Shown here: positions 25,803-34,284 of the stretch, one piece after another
How the letters are laid out: each line of letters begins with the position of its first letter
How positions within the stretch are numbered: the first letter of the stretch is position 1
Assembly: GCF_900188065.1 (NCBI RefSeq)
Contig: NZ_FZNQ01000002.1
Location: 1 to 64,000 of the forward strand
DNA: 64,000 bases
Origin: Halorubrum vacuolatum
Lineage (GTDB): Archaea > Halobacteriota > Halobacteria > Halobacteriales > Haloferacaceae
Reading direction: 5' to 3'
The notes under the pieces: model-generated
What the model saw: the letters and a program-made list of their open reading frames with translations, nothing else
The model's database searches: none
What the model was told of the DNA's origin: nothing
Translations under genes and position numbers: made by a program

Positions 25803-26870
25803 ATGATACGCGTTGGTGTGAACGGATACGGGACGATCGGAAAGCGCGTCGCCGACGCCGTCGACGTGCAGCCGGACATGGAGCTCATCGGCGTGACGAA
25901 GACCCGGCCGAACTTCGAGGCGGACGCCGCCCGCCGACGGGGATACGACCTCTATGCGGCGATCGGCGACCGCCTTCCGGCCTTCGAGGAGGCCGGGATC
26001 GAGGTGGCGGGGACGCTCGCGGACCTGCTCGATGCCGTGGACGTCATCGTCGACTGCTGCCCCTCGGGAGTCGGCGAGCGAAACCGCGAGATCTACCGTG
26101 CACACGACGTCAAAGCCATTTATCAGGGTGGCGAGGACGCGACGGTCGCCGAGGCGTCGTTCAACGCCCGCGCACGCTTCGAGGCCGCCCGCGGTGCCGA
26201 TCACGTCCGCGTCGTCTCCTGTAACACGACCGGGCTCTCGCGGGTCATCGCTCCCCTCGATGAGACCTACGGCGTCGAAAAGGTCCGTGCGACCCTCGTT
26301 CGACGCGGCGGCGACCCGGCCGAGACCGGGCGGGGCCCGATAAACGACGTGTTGCCCGACCCGGTGACGGTCCCGTCCCACCACGGTCCAGACGTCAACA
26401 CGATCCTTCCCGACGTCGACATCGACACCCTCGGGCTCACCGTGCCCGCGACACAGATGCACACCCACAGTCTCAACGTCACCCTGTCGTGCGAGCCGGA
26501 CACGGCGTCGGTTCGCGAGCTCCTCCGTGAGGAGGATCGGCTCTTCCTCATCCCCGAGACGGCCGCCATCGACGGTGCGGGGAAGCTCAAGGAGTTCGCG
26601 CGCGACGTCGGCCGATCGCGCGGGGACCTCTGGGAGAACTGCATTTGGGAGGAGTCGATAAACGTCGTCGGGCGCGATCTCTACCTGTTCCAGAACATCC
26701 ATCAGGAGGCCGACGTGGTTCCCGAGAACATCGATGCGATCCGCGCGATGTGTACCGACGAGTCGCCCGCCGACTCGATAGCCACGACGAACCGGACGCT
26801 CGGCGTCGGCCTCGAGTCGATGGCCTCCCGATCCGACGGTGGCCGGGAGCCGCTCGTCGCCGACGACTGA
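25803..26870 (+). CDS. gap: Type II glyceraldehyde-3-phosphate dehydrogenase
   Basis: A 355-residue archaeal-type GAPDH. The Rossmann motif is [17 protein letters not shown] at the start. The catalytic Cys is in SCNTTGLSR (about residue 140), and an archaeal substrate-binding segment THSLNVTL follows. It interconverts glyceraldehyde-3-phosphate and 1,3-bisphosphoglycerate; haloarchaea often use the type II enzyme for gluconeogenesis and a bacterial-like one for glycolysis. The start 7 codons inside the open frame fits the family and the TATA distance. Confidence 0.95.
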   Translation: MIRVGVNGYGTIGKRVADAVDVQPDMELIGVTKTRPNFEADAARRRGYDLYAAIGDRLPAFEEAGIEVAGTLADLLDAVDVIVDCCPSGVGERNREIYRAHDVKAIYQGGEDATVAEASFNARARFEAARGADHVRVVSCNTTGLSRVIAPLDETYGVEKVRATLVRRGGDPAETGRGPINDVLPDPVTVPSHHGPDVNTILPDVDIDTLGLTVPATQMHTHSLNVTLSCEPDTASVRELLREEDRLFLIPETAAIDGAGKLKEFARDVGRSRGDLWENCIWEESINVVGRDLYLFQNIHQEADVVPENIDAIRAMCTDESPADSIATTNRTLGVGLESMASRSDGGREPLVADD

Positions 26871-26944
26871 TCGACGAGACCCCCTCCGGTTGCCATCTCC
26901 AGGCATCCCGCAACCTCTTTGCGCCCCCTTATCGAAGTGTCCCC

Positions 26945-27850
26945 ATGAGCGAGAGTGCCTTCGAGGACGGCGCAGTCGAGAGCTACCGCGAGGCGGGTGC
27001 GGTGTTGGTCGAGACGATGAACGAGGCCCGCGAGATGGTCGAACCCGGACGGACCCACCTCGAGGTCGTCGAGTGGGCGGAGGACTTCATTCGTGAGTCC
27101 GACGCGGGGATCGCCTTTCCGGTCAACATCAGCGTGAACGAGGAGGCCTCCCACGCGACGCCCGCCCGCGAGGACGAGACCACCTTCGGCGAGGGGATGG
27201 TCTGTCTCGACATCGGGGTCCACATCGACGGCTACATCGCCGACGCGGCGGTCACCGTCGATCACACCGGAACGGTCGAACTCGTTGAGGCGGCCGAGAT
27301 GGCGCTCGAAGCCGCGATCGACGAGGCCGGCCCGGGCGTCGAGGTCGGCGTCGTGGGGCAGGCGATCGAGGACGTGATCCGCGGGTACGGCTACACGCCA
27401 GTATTGAACCTCTCGGGGCACGGCGTCCAGCGATATGACGCACACACCGCCCCGAACGTCCCGAACCGTGGGGTCGACCGCTCCGTCGAGTTGGAGCCCG
27501 GACAGGCCGTCGCCATCGAGCCGTTCGCCACCGACGGCCGCGGGAAGGTTGGCGAGGGGACCGTAGAGGAGATCTACGAGCTCGAACGCGAGCGGAGCGT
27601 TCGCGACCGCCGCGCACGCCAGGCGCTCGAGGAGATCGCCGAGTTCGACGGCCTCCCCTTTGCGGCGCGGTGGCTCGACGGCGACGGCGCCGACATGGCG
27701 TTGCGCCGGCTGAAACAGTCGAACGTGATCACGAGCTATCCCGTTTTAAAGGAGGCCGAGGGGTCACTCGTGAGCCAGGCGGAACACACGCTGTTGATCA
27801 CCGAGGACGGCGTCGAGGTGACGACCGCCGGCATTCACTCGTTCGACTGA
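26945..27850 (+). CDS. map: Methionine aminopeptidase, type II
   Basis: A 301-residue enzyme removing initiator Met from nascent proteins. All five metal ligands can be located: the two Asp in DIGVHIDGYIADAAV, His in NLSGHGVQRYDAH, Glu in AIEPFAT and the final Glu in AEHTLLIT. A type II insertion sits between residues 185 and 255. The start MSESAFEDG is clear although the frame continues upstream. Its stop abuts the start of the HIT gene, an operon arrangement. Confidence 0.96.
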   Translation: MSESAFEDGAVESYREAGAVLVETMNEAREMVEPGRTHLEVVEWAEDFIRESDAGIAFPVNISVNEEASHATPAREDETTFGEGMVCLDIGVHIDGYIADAAVTVDHTGTVELVEAAEMALEAAIDEAGPGVEVGVVGQAIEDVIRGYGYTPVLNLSGHGVQRYDAHTAPNVPNRGVDRSVELEPGQAVAIEPFATDGRGKVGEGTVEEIYELERERSVRDRRARQALEEIAEFDGLPFAARWLDGDGADMALRRLKQSNVITSYPVLKEAEGSLVSQAEHTLLITEDGVEVTTAGIHSFD

Positions 27851-28399
27851 ATGGACCGGATCTACGCGCCATGGCGGATCCACTGGGTCGAACGCGAGGA
27901 GGACCCGATAGACGGCTGTCCGTTCTGTGTCCTTCCCGAGCGGGACGATGACCGGGAGGCACGGATCGTCGCGCGCAGCGACCACAACTACGCCCTGCTC
28001 AACAACGCGCCGTACAACCCGGGACACGTCATGATCATTCCGAACCGCCATATCGAGGACTGGACCGACCTCGACGACGAGGTGATGGTGGATCACGGCC
28101 GGCTCAAGGCGGCGACCATCGAGGCGACCCGTCGCGACCTCGACCCGGAAGGGTTCAACACGGGGCTCAACCTCGGCAGTGACGCCGCCGGCGGTTCGCT
28201 CGATCACCTCCACACGCACGTCGTTCCACGCTGGCGCGGGGACACGAACTTCATGCCCGTCGTGGGGGAAACGAAGGTGATCGTCGAGGGGCTCGAACGG
28301 ACCTACGACCACCTCCACGCCGCCTTCGCCGCCGGCGATCACGTCGTGGATAAAGGCGATCTCGAATCCGGCGACGCGGTGCGGCTCTCGTTTCACTAG
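27851..28399 (+). CDS. HIT family hydrolase
   Basis: A 182-residue nucleotide hydrolase/transferase. The histidine triad is HLHTHVVPRW (H-x-H-x-H-x-x). An N-terminal CPFC pair resembles half of a zinc site in Fhit/HINT relatives. NPGHVMIIPNRH is the conserved strand before the triad. Family members cleave AMP-lysine, AMP-amide or dinucleoside polyphosphates. It begins immediately at the map stop codon and is probably cotranscribed. Confidence 0.93.
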   Translation: MDRIYAPWRIHWVEREEDPIDGCPFCVLPERDDDREARIVARSDHNYALLNNAPYNPGHVMIIPNRHIEDWTDLDDEVMVDHGRLKAATIEATRRDLDPEGFNTGLNLGSDAAGGSLDHLHTHVVPRWRGDTNFMPVVGETKVIVEGLERTYDHLHAAFAAGDHVVDKGDLESGDAVRLSFH

Positions 28400-28490
28400 C
28401 CGTCGGCGGAAGCCATGTCGTGTAGCGACGGGGTACCCCACCCGCCGTACGTGAAGGTTTAAGTTACGAACCGGCGTCATTTATGTTCGA

Positions 28491-29249
28491 ATGGACGGTC
28501 TCGACGCGGTCTTCGAGGACGCGGAGATTGCCGACCTGTCGCTCGCCGTGGTGAATCGAACGTCTCCGGAGCCGCTCCAGCGCATCCTCGAGAAGCTGTT
28601 CGACCACCAGCAGGTCGACGTGATGGAGGTCGATCGGGACGAGGAGACGGAGGATATGGTCTACCTCCTCGACGGCGAGGAGGTGATCGCGAAGTCCCCG
28701 CTGTCGGCGGTCGCGGACGCGATCCTCACCGTCAACTCCGACCTATATATCACGGGGACACACACGCTCGAGGAGGTCGATCCCCCGGAGGTGATCGCCG
28801 GCCTCACCGACGTGCCCTTTCACCTCCGGGGCTATCCCGAATCGCACAAGGAGAAGCTTCTCCTCATCGTTATCTCCCGCTACATCGAACGGCTGTCGTT
28901 TATACACGGCGGCGGAAAACACCGGGCCTCGTTTCAGCGTCTCTCGCGGATCGAGGACGAACGCGGCACGCGGGCCGTCTACGAGATGCTCGCCGACACG
29001 GACATCGACGTCCACGTTTATGGGATGCCAGACTGGACGCCTCCGCCGGAGTTCGATCTCACGATGCACGGCGGCTGGGAGGGTGAGTTCCGGCATTCGT
29101 GGTTCGTCGTCCACGTCCCCGAAGACGAGTCGCTCCCGCATGCCGCCCTCGTCGCGCTCGAAACCCGCCCGCGCATGTGGAAGGGCCTCTGGACGTATCG
29201 AACGGAGAAGGTACGGGAGATCAACCGCTACATCGAAGCGCAGCTGTGA
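28491..29249 (+). CDS. DICT sensory domain-containing protein
   Basis: A 252-residue soluble protein. The pattern SLAVVNRTSPEPLQRILEKL at the beginning and HSWFVVHVPEDESLPHAALVALE in the second half matches the DICT domain, found beside diguanylate cyclases and two-component proteins. No other domain is visible, so it could be a stand-alone sensor or regulator. A TATA-like AGTTACGA lies about 30 bp upstream. The next gene encodes a probable c-di-AMP synthase, making a second-messenger link attractive but unproven. Confidence 0.75.
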   Translation: MDGLDAVFEDAEIADLSLAVVNRTSPEPLQRILEKLFDHQQVDVMEVDRDEETEDMVYLLDGEEVIAKSPLSAVADAILTVNSDLYITGTHTLEEVDPPEVIAGLTDVPFHLRGYPESHKEKLLLIVISRYIERLSFIHGGGKHRASFQRLSRIEDERGTRAVYEMLADTDIDVHVYGMPDWTPPPEFDLTMHGGWEGEFRHSWFVVHVPEDESLPHAALVALETRPRMWKGLWTYRTEKVREINRYIEAQL

Positions 29250-29310
29250 CCCGACCGGGGCTCGAGGATGGACGCGACGGCCGTCCCGACGGTCACATAT
29301 ATCGCGAGCG

Positions 29311-29370
29311 ACGTGATCCATCATATGACCGATCAGGGGAACGTGATCCATCATATGACCGATCAGGGGA
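29311..29370. repeat. Exact two-copy 30-bp tandem repeat upstream of dacZ
   Basis: Two identical 30-bp units lie back to back at 29311-29340 and 29341-29370, each beginning ACGTGATCCATCATATGACC. The second ends 28 bp before the dacZ start at 29399. Each unit contains the palindrome CATATG flanked by GATC motifs. No mismatches are present, indicating a recent or conserved duplication of promoter/leader DNA. Confidence 0.95.
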
Positions 29371-29398
29371 GACAGTCGTGCGTGCGTGGGGAGTATCG

Positions 29399-29956
29399 AT
29401 GAGCGGGCTCTCGATCGATTACCGGAATCACGACGGCGTCACGGAGATCGTCGACCGGTTGGCGTACGCCGCGGAACACGTCAGCATCGCGTTCGACGGC
29501 TGGGAGGAGCCGCACGTAAAGGGGCCGGGGCTGTACTTCGCGGTCGTCGCCGATCGCGAATACGGGGCGTATGCGGATCCGATGGGCGAGAACCGCTGGC
29601 CGCGTGGCGAGTGTGCGAGCGTCTTCTCGGAGGACGCCTTCGTCGATGCCGCCGAACGCGTGGGCCTCGCACGCGACGGCGGTGTGGTCGTCGCCGTCGA
29701 CGGCGAGGTGCAAGCACAGATGGTTCGGTTCCGCGATCTCGGTGCGCACGCCGACGAGGCCGACCTGATGAACGGCGTCGAGTACGAGCCGTGGATGGGA
29801 TCACGGCACATGAGCGCCATCGAGACCTCCGTCCGTCCGGAGGTCGTCGCCACCGTCACCCTGAGCGAGGAGAGCGGCCGCGTCAGCGTCTTCCGTGACG
29901 GCGAGGCACACACGTATACCCGTACGGAGCTCGGCGGTCGCTGGCGTGGCGAGTGA
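29399..29956 (+). CDS. dacZ: Probable diadenylate cyclase (c-di-AMP synthase)
   Basis: A 185-residue protein resembling haloarchaeal DacZ. In the DisA_N-like fold the nucleotide-binding D-G-A motif appears as DGG (residues 93-95, ARDGGVVVAVDG). The second motif R-H-R appears as RHMSA (136-140), followed by TVTLSEESGRVSVF. Two ATP would be condensed to cyclic di-AMP, which controls osmotic and turgor responses in haloarchaea. Departures from consensus (DGG, RHM) fit archaeal DacZ as far as I recall, but need alignment. A perfect tandem repeat sits in the leader. A UspA gene follows. Confidence 0.8.
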   Translation: MSGLSIDYRNHDGVTEIVDRLAYAAEHVSIAFDGWEEPHVKGPGLYFAVVADREYGAYADPMGENRWPRGECASVFSEDAFVDAAERVGLARDGGVVVAVDGEVQAQMVRFRDLGAHADEADLMNGVEYEPWMGSRHMSAIETSVRPEVVATVTLSEESGRVSVFRDGEAHTYTRTELGGRWRGE

Positions 29957-30019
29957 TCTCCAACGTTGAACGCCGAGTGATCCCCATTCTTAAAGATCCC
30001 CGCACGCGAATGCCGCCAC

Positions 30020-30445
30020 ATGTACGACGACGTACTCGTCCCGACCGACGGCAGCGAGGCGGTTGAGCAGGCGCTCGAACACGCGATCCGATTGGCGACC
30101 GATCATGACGCGCGGATACATGCCCTCTACGTCGTCGATCAACGGATCGTGACGGCGAACTCAGGTGACCTCCACGACGAAGTCGTCGCCGATCTCGAGA
30201 CCCAAGGTGATGCGGCCGTGACGGCCGTGGTCGAGCGGGCCGAGGCGGCCGGGCTGGAAGCCGAACGTGTCGTCCGTCGCGGGACGCCCGATACGGAGAT
30301 CGTCGCATACGCCGATGAGGCCGGGATCGACGTCATCGTGATGAGTCCGGAAGGAAAATCACCCCGCGAACGGCTTCGCTCGCTCGGGAGCGTCTCGGAC
30401 CGTGTCGCCGACGACGCCTCGGTTCCGGTCTTTTTGATCAAGTGA
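30020..30445 (+). CDS. Universal stress protein (UspA family)
   Basis: A 141-residue single-domain USP. It begins VLVPTDGSEAVEQAL and ends with the usual C-terminal strand VFLIK. The ATP-binding G-2x-G-9x-G(S/T) motif is degenerate (MSPEGKSPRERLRSLGSVSD keeps G and S positions), so nucleotide binding is likely but uncertain. It starts about 60 bp after dacZ on the same strand. Haloarchaea have many USPs; the specific role is unknown. Confidence 0.9.
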   Translation: MYDDVLVPTDGSEAVEQALEHAIRLATDHDARIHALYVVDQRIVTANSGDLHDEVVADLETQGDAAVTAVVERAEAAGLEAERVVRRGTPDTEIVAYADEAGIDVIVMSPEGKSPRERLRSLGSVSDRVADDASVPVFLIK

Positions 30446-30481
30446 GCCGGCCCGCGAACCGGACGATCTTTTAAAACGAAC

Positions 30482-30573
30482 GTCAGGAACTTCAGGAGAC
30501 GAACTGCGGAAGCGTCAGGAGACGAACAGCAGGACCGTCAGGAGACGAACAGCAGGAACGTCAGGAGACGAAC
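30482..30573. repeat. Four-copy 23-bp tandem repeat at the 3' end of engB
   Basis: Units at 30482-30504, 30505-30527, 30528-30550 and 30551-30573 each end in a CAGGAGACGAAC core, the last three sharing CGTCAGGAGACGAAC. The rightmost unit includes the stop codon and last codons of engB (opposite strand). The copies therefore look like successive duplications of the gene's 3' tail into the spacer between convergent usp and engB. Confidence 0.9.
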
Positions 30574-31181
30574 TTCAACAGGTCATCGCGCTTGTGCTCG
30601 TGGAACCGGTCGCGCAGACACGCACGCAGCGGATCGATCTCGCCGCGTTTCGCACAGATCGGCGCGATCGTCCCCGACCACTGTTGCCACGGCGGATACA
30701 GCCCGAGCCGGTCGGCGATCGCATCGAGACGGCCGTCGAGGTCGTCGATCTTGTCGGTCTTGTTGACGGCGACGATCGGGTCGATGCCGACGTCGACGAG
30801 GAACTCGAACATCTCGACGTCGTGGGGGATCTCCCCCCGCTCAGTATGCCGATCGATGATGTCGACCGCGCTCTTGCCGTCGAGCACGAGAACGCCGGCG
30901 ACGATTGCGTCGGCGTGTTCCTCGACGTACCGCACGATGTCGGTCTTGATCGCCTCCCGCTGGTCCGTTTCCACCCCGGACATGAAGCCGAAGCCGGGGA
31001 GGTCCGTGAACATGAACGACTCACTCGCCCAGTCGAAGTGATTCGGCTGTCTGGTCACCCCGGGTTTCTTCCCCGTCGAGAAGTCGTGACCCGTGAGCTC
31101 GCGCATCAGCGTCGACTTCCCGACGTTCGAGCGTCCCACGAGGACGACCTCCACGTCACGGTCCGGCCGGTCTTCGAACAT
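30561..31181 (-). CDS. engB: GTP-binding protein EngB/YihA
   Basis: A 206-residue TRAFAC GTPase. G1 is GRSNVGKST, the G3 region DLPGFG, G4 NKTDK and G5-like CAKRGE. In bacteria EngB helps assemble the large ribosomal subunit; the archaeal role is likely similar. The start MFEDRPDRD fits the family, and TTTTAAA (minus strand near 31203-31209) lies 20-30 bp upstream as TATA box. The 3' end is caught up in a tandem repeat. Confidence 0.92.
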   Translation of the reverse strand: MFEDRPDRDVEVVLVGRSNVGKSTLMRELTGHDFSTGKKPGVTRQPNHFDWASESFMFTDLPGFGFMSGVETDQREAIKTDIVRYVEEHADAIVAGVLVLDGKSAVDIIDRHTERGEIPHDVEMFEFLVDVGIDPIVAVNKTDKIDDLDGRLDAIADRLGLYPPWQQWSGTIAPICAKRGEIDPLRACLRDRFHEHKRDDLLKFVS

Positions 31182-31225
31182 GGCCGATGCAACGCGACTC
31201 GGCGGTTTAAAAGCGCGGGAACGGG

Positions 31226-31924
31226 TCAGGACACCGTCTCCGGCGTGGGCGTCGTGGACGACCCATCCACTGGCCCGTCGTCCTGCGCGGCGAAGGCACG
31301 GCCGAACATCCGGAAGATGGCGACCTGTCCGTAAAACTGCACGAACGGGATGAGCACGAGCCCGATCACGGTGATCGCGAGGACGCCCGTCACCGCCCAC
31401 AGGATGAGGCTCACGACGAGCGGCATCAACACGGCGATGAGATACTCCACGCTCAAAAGCGTCGGAGCCAACCGCGACGGAGCGAAGGCCGCGCCGATCC
31501 GGTTGTCGACCGCGTACGCCGTAAGTGCGGCCGGCACGGCATAATAAATGAGAAGCACTACGGGGATGAACGCGAGCGCGGCGAGGAGCCCGAGGCCGCC
31601 GATGAACACGCCGGCATCCCCACCGACGGCGCCGCCCGCACCGAGCACGACGACGACGAGGAGCGAATAGCCGACGAGCGGAACGATCGCGTATGCGATC
31701 CCGATGAGCGTCGCGATGACGCCACGGACGAGCAGCGTGCCCCAATCGGTGAACGCCGGCGGAATGTCCTCGCCGTGCACCGTCGATTCAAGCACGGCGA
31801 CCAGGTATCCGAGCAACAGGAACGCCGGGATCACGAGCCACGAGAAAAAGCCCAGCGCGCCGCCGATGAGCACCCGCCCGAGCCAGTCATCACGAACCGG
31901 GTATGAGAGACCGTCCTCAAGCAT
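31226..31924 (-). CDS. DUF4013 membrane protein
   Basis: A 232-residue polytopic protein with about six hydrophobic stretches. The start [22 protein letters not shown] and the motif [13 protein letters not shown] are typical of the DUF4013 family, which is common in haloarchaea and some bacteria and has no known function. The C-terminal 20 residues are polar. It is 44 bp upstream of engB on the same strand. The divergent MTHFS gene starts 75 bp away and TATATA is present between them. Confidence 0.88.
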   Translation of the reverse strand: MLEDGLSYPVRDDWLGRVLIGGALGFFSWLVIPAFLLLGYLVAVLESTVHGEDIPPAFTDWGTLLVRGVIATLIGIAYAIVPLVGYSLLVVVVLGAGGAVGGDAGVFIGGLGLLAALAFIPVVLLIYYAVPAALTAYAVDNRIGAAFAPSRLAPTLLSVEYLIAVLMPLVVSLILWAVTGVLAITVIGLVLIPFVQFYGQVAIFRMFGRAFAAQDDGPVDGSSTTPTPETVS

Positions 31925-31998
31925 ACATCTACTGACACAAATGCGCTATATAAAGCCTGTGTCGTCGGCTTTAGGTGGCGGTTTCCCGTCACACCCGT

Positions 31999-32742
31999 AT
32001 GGACAAACAGGCGGTTCGTGAGCTGATCTGGGACGCCTTGGAGGAGCGTGGGGAGGCCCGCTTTCCGTTTCCACCCCATGGCCGGATCCCGAACTTCGCG
32101 GGCGCGAAGGCGGCCCGCGACCGGCTCGTCGAAACGAGGCCATGGCGGGCCGCCGAGACGTTGAAGTGCAATCCGGACGCCCCACAGCTCCCCGTACGGC
32201 GTGCGGCGCTGCGGGCCGGCAAGGTCGTCTATATGGCCCAGCCGCGGCTTCGTGACCCCGATCCGTTCCTCGAACTCGATCCGGCCGTCGTGACGGACAT
32301 CGACGAGGCGACGACCGTCTCCGGCGTCTCGAAACACGGCGTGCCGGTCGCCCCCGAAGATGTCCCCCAGATCGATCTCGTCGTGGCCGGGTCCGTCGCG
32401 GTGACGACTGACGGCGTCCGTCTCGGCAAGGGTGAGGGCTACAGCGACCTCGAGTGGGCCGTCCTCCGTGAACTCGATGCCGTCGACGACGACACGGTGT
32501 TGGCAACGACGGTTCACGAGTTACAGGTCCTCGACGGCCCAGCCTCCCCGTTTCCGGCGGATGAAACCCAACCGAACCCGGACCCACACGACGTCCCGAT
32601 CGACATCGTCGCACCGCCGGATGGGCTCCGGCACACGGAGACGCCGTACCCGCGTCCGGTGGGCGTCGACTGGGACCTGCTTGAGGAGAAGCGACTCGGT
32701 GAGATCCCGGTGTTGGCGGCGCGTGCACCACCGACGGAGTGA
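31999..32742 (+). CDS. 5-formyltetrahydrofolate cyclo-ligase
   Basis: A 247-residue MTHFS-type enzyme that converts 5-formyl-THF and ATP to 5,10-methenyl-THF. The ATP/phosphate-binding motif LGKGEGYSDLE is present, as is the N-terminal KxxxR region (MDKQAVRELIWDALEE). The length exceeds bacterial enzymes (about 190) but fits archaeal homologues. Start MDKQ is used, eight codons inside the open frame. It restores folate lost as futile 5-formyl-THF. Confidence 0.9.
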   Translation: MDKQAVRELIWDALEERGEARFPFPPHGRIPNFAGAKAARDRLVETRPWRAAETLKCNPDAPQLPVRRAALRAGKVVYMAQPRLRDPDPFLELDPAVVTDIDEATTVSGVSKHGVPVAPEDVPQIDLVVAGSVAVTTDGVRLGKGEGYSDLEWAVLRELDAVDDDTVLATTVHELQVLDGPASPFPADETQPNPDPHDVPIDIVAPPDGLRHTETPYPRPVGVDWDLLEEKRLGEIPVLAARAPPTE

Positions 32743-32841
32743 GCTCCCGGTTGAAGCCGGGGAACCCGAGGTGAGGACAGGTACGTCCGCTTCCTCGGTG
32801 TTTCACCGCCCATTAAGTCCCCCGGCGTCTGCGGTGTCACC

Positions 32842-34023
32842 ATGTCGGATCGTTGGTTGTACGCGTGGGGGCTCGGGTCGGTCGCGTTCGGTGGCGCGTC
32901 GCTCATCATCCCGCTGTACGTCGTCGCGCTCGGCGGGACGGCGACGACGCTCGGGGTCCTCGCCGGCGTGGCGGCGCTCGTCGGCGTCCCGGGTGCGCTC
33001 GTCTTCGGCCGGATCGCCGACCAAACGGGCCGCCGACGGGTGCTCGTGCTCGCGGCGCTCGCGAGTGCGGCGGCGGCGCTCGCGGTGGTCCCGTTCACCG
33101 AACGCATCGCCGTCGTGATCCTCGCCAACGGGATCGTCTGGTTCGCGTTCGCCGCGGCGACGCCGGTGGTGACGCTGCTCGCGGTCGTGGGCGCACCCGA
33201 GCACGCATGGAGCGAGCGTATCGGCGAACTGAACAAGTACCAGGGGGTCGGCTGGGCGGTGGGGCTGCTGCTCGGGGCGATCTGGACCGCCGTCGCGATC
33301 CGGACGATCGGGACGAGCGCGCTCGAGGGCTTCCTGCTCGTACTCGCGGTCATGGCGGCTGCGTCGCTCCTCGCGGGCCTTCGGCTGCTTCCGCCGGATC
33401 CCGATCCCGACACGGCGGAGGGATCCGTGTCAGCCCGACGGCTCGGGCGGGCGCTTCGTCGGGCCGACCGGTTCAGCGTTCGGACGGCGACGTTCCCGTT
33501 CACGCCCGCACGGATGGACGTTAGACGGCTCCGCCCGCGGCGGATCGCCAATCGGTTCACCCCGGAATTGGCGATCTACTTCCTCGCGGTGACGAGCTTT
33601 TTCACCGGCTTTTCGGCCTTCTTCGCGCCGTTGCCCGCGTATCTCACCGACATCGGGATCGGCTCGGACGGCGTGTTCGTTCTCTATCTCGTCAGCAGCG
33701 TCGCCGCTGCGGTCTTCTTCGAGCGCGCCGGGCGGTTGAGCGCGAAACACGATACGGTCACCCTGCAGGCGGCCGGGCTCACCGTTCGAGCGCTCGCGCT
33801 CCCCGGCGTGGCCGTCGTCGGGGCGCTCTTCGGGATGTCGACGGGCGGGTTCGCGGGCCTCGCCGTCGTCTTCGCCGTGATCGGACTCACGTGGGCGGTC
33901 ATCGCGGTGACGGCCGGGACGCTCGTTACACGGCTGGCTCCACCGGCGATCCGTGGGGAGGCCCTCGGGGTGTATGCGGCGCTCAGTGCGCTGGCGGGCG
34001 GCATCGGAAGCGTCCTCGGCTGA
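32842..34023 (+). CDS. MFS transporter interrupted by TGA before the last helix
   Basis: A 393-residue frame encoding about eleven membrane helices. The first half has the MFS loop GRIADQTGRRRVLV after helix 2, and the second half the related GRLSAKHDTVT. The frame ends ...GGIGSVLG then TGA at 34021-34023. Translation of the same frame past the stop gives an obvious final helix and basic tail, so a full-length protein would be about 436 residues. One G-to-T change (GGA to TGA) would explain it. Likely a recently inactivated or C-terminally truncated drug/sugar exporter; a sequencing error is also possible. Confidence 0.8.
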   Translation: MSDRWLYAWGLGSVAFGGASLIIPLYVVALGGTATTLGVLAGVAALVGVPGALVFGRIADQTGRRRVLVLAALASAAAALAVVPFTERIAVVILANGIVWFAFAAATPVVTLLAVVGAPEHAWSERIGELNKYQGVGWAVGLLLGAIWTAVAIRTIGTSALEGFLLVLAVMAAASLLAGLRLLPPDPDPDTAEGSVSARRLGRALRRADRFSVRTATFPFTPARMDVRRLRPRRIANRFTPELAIYFLAVTSFFTGFSAFFAPLPAYLTDIGIGSDGVFVLYLVSSVAAAVFFERAGRLSAKHDTVTLQAAGLTVRALALPGVAVVGALFGMSTGGFAGLAVVFAVIGLTWAVIAVTAGTLVTRLAPPAIRGEALGVYAALSALAGGIGSVLG

Positions 34024-34152
34024 TGGGTGGCGGCGACGAGCTACGGGATCGGCTTCGGCGTCGCGGGCCTCCTCGTCCTCCTCGGCGCGGCAATCCTCCT
34101 CCTGCTCCGACGGCGAACGGACCGACGGGACGTCGCCTCGACGGCTCTCTGA
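34024..34152 (+). pseudogene. Orphaned C-terminal helix of the MFS gene
   Basis: In the frame of the upstream transporter, 42 codons follow the TGA and end at a second TGA (34150-34152). They encode WVAATSYGIGFGVAG, then a Leu-rich segment and the RRRTDRRD basic tail, which looks exactly like transmembrane helix 12 with its cytoplasmic end. No start codon precedes it. Confidence 0.8.
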
Positions 34153-34284
34153 GCGCGATCGACGCTTCGGACGACGGCTCCCGATCGGTCGACGGCGGCG
34201 CCCGAGATCCGACAACGGCACCCGAATGGTGGCCGGCCTTCGATTGGATAACGGTTTTACCGCTTGCGTCGAAACGTCGGGTCC

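Noticed and set aside
29099-29398. Longer 285-codon version of the DacZ frame
   Set aside because: The extra N-terminus would be out-of-frame overlap with the DICT gene plus the tandem repeat, and homologues begin at MSGLSIDYRN.
34021-34023. TGA read as selenocysteine in the MFS gene
   Set aside because: Haloarchaea are not known to use selenocysteine, the site is not at a redox position, and a Gly-to-stop mutation is simpler.
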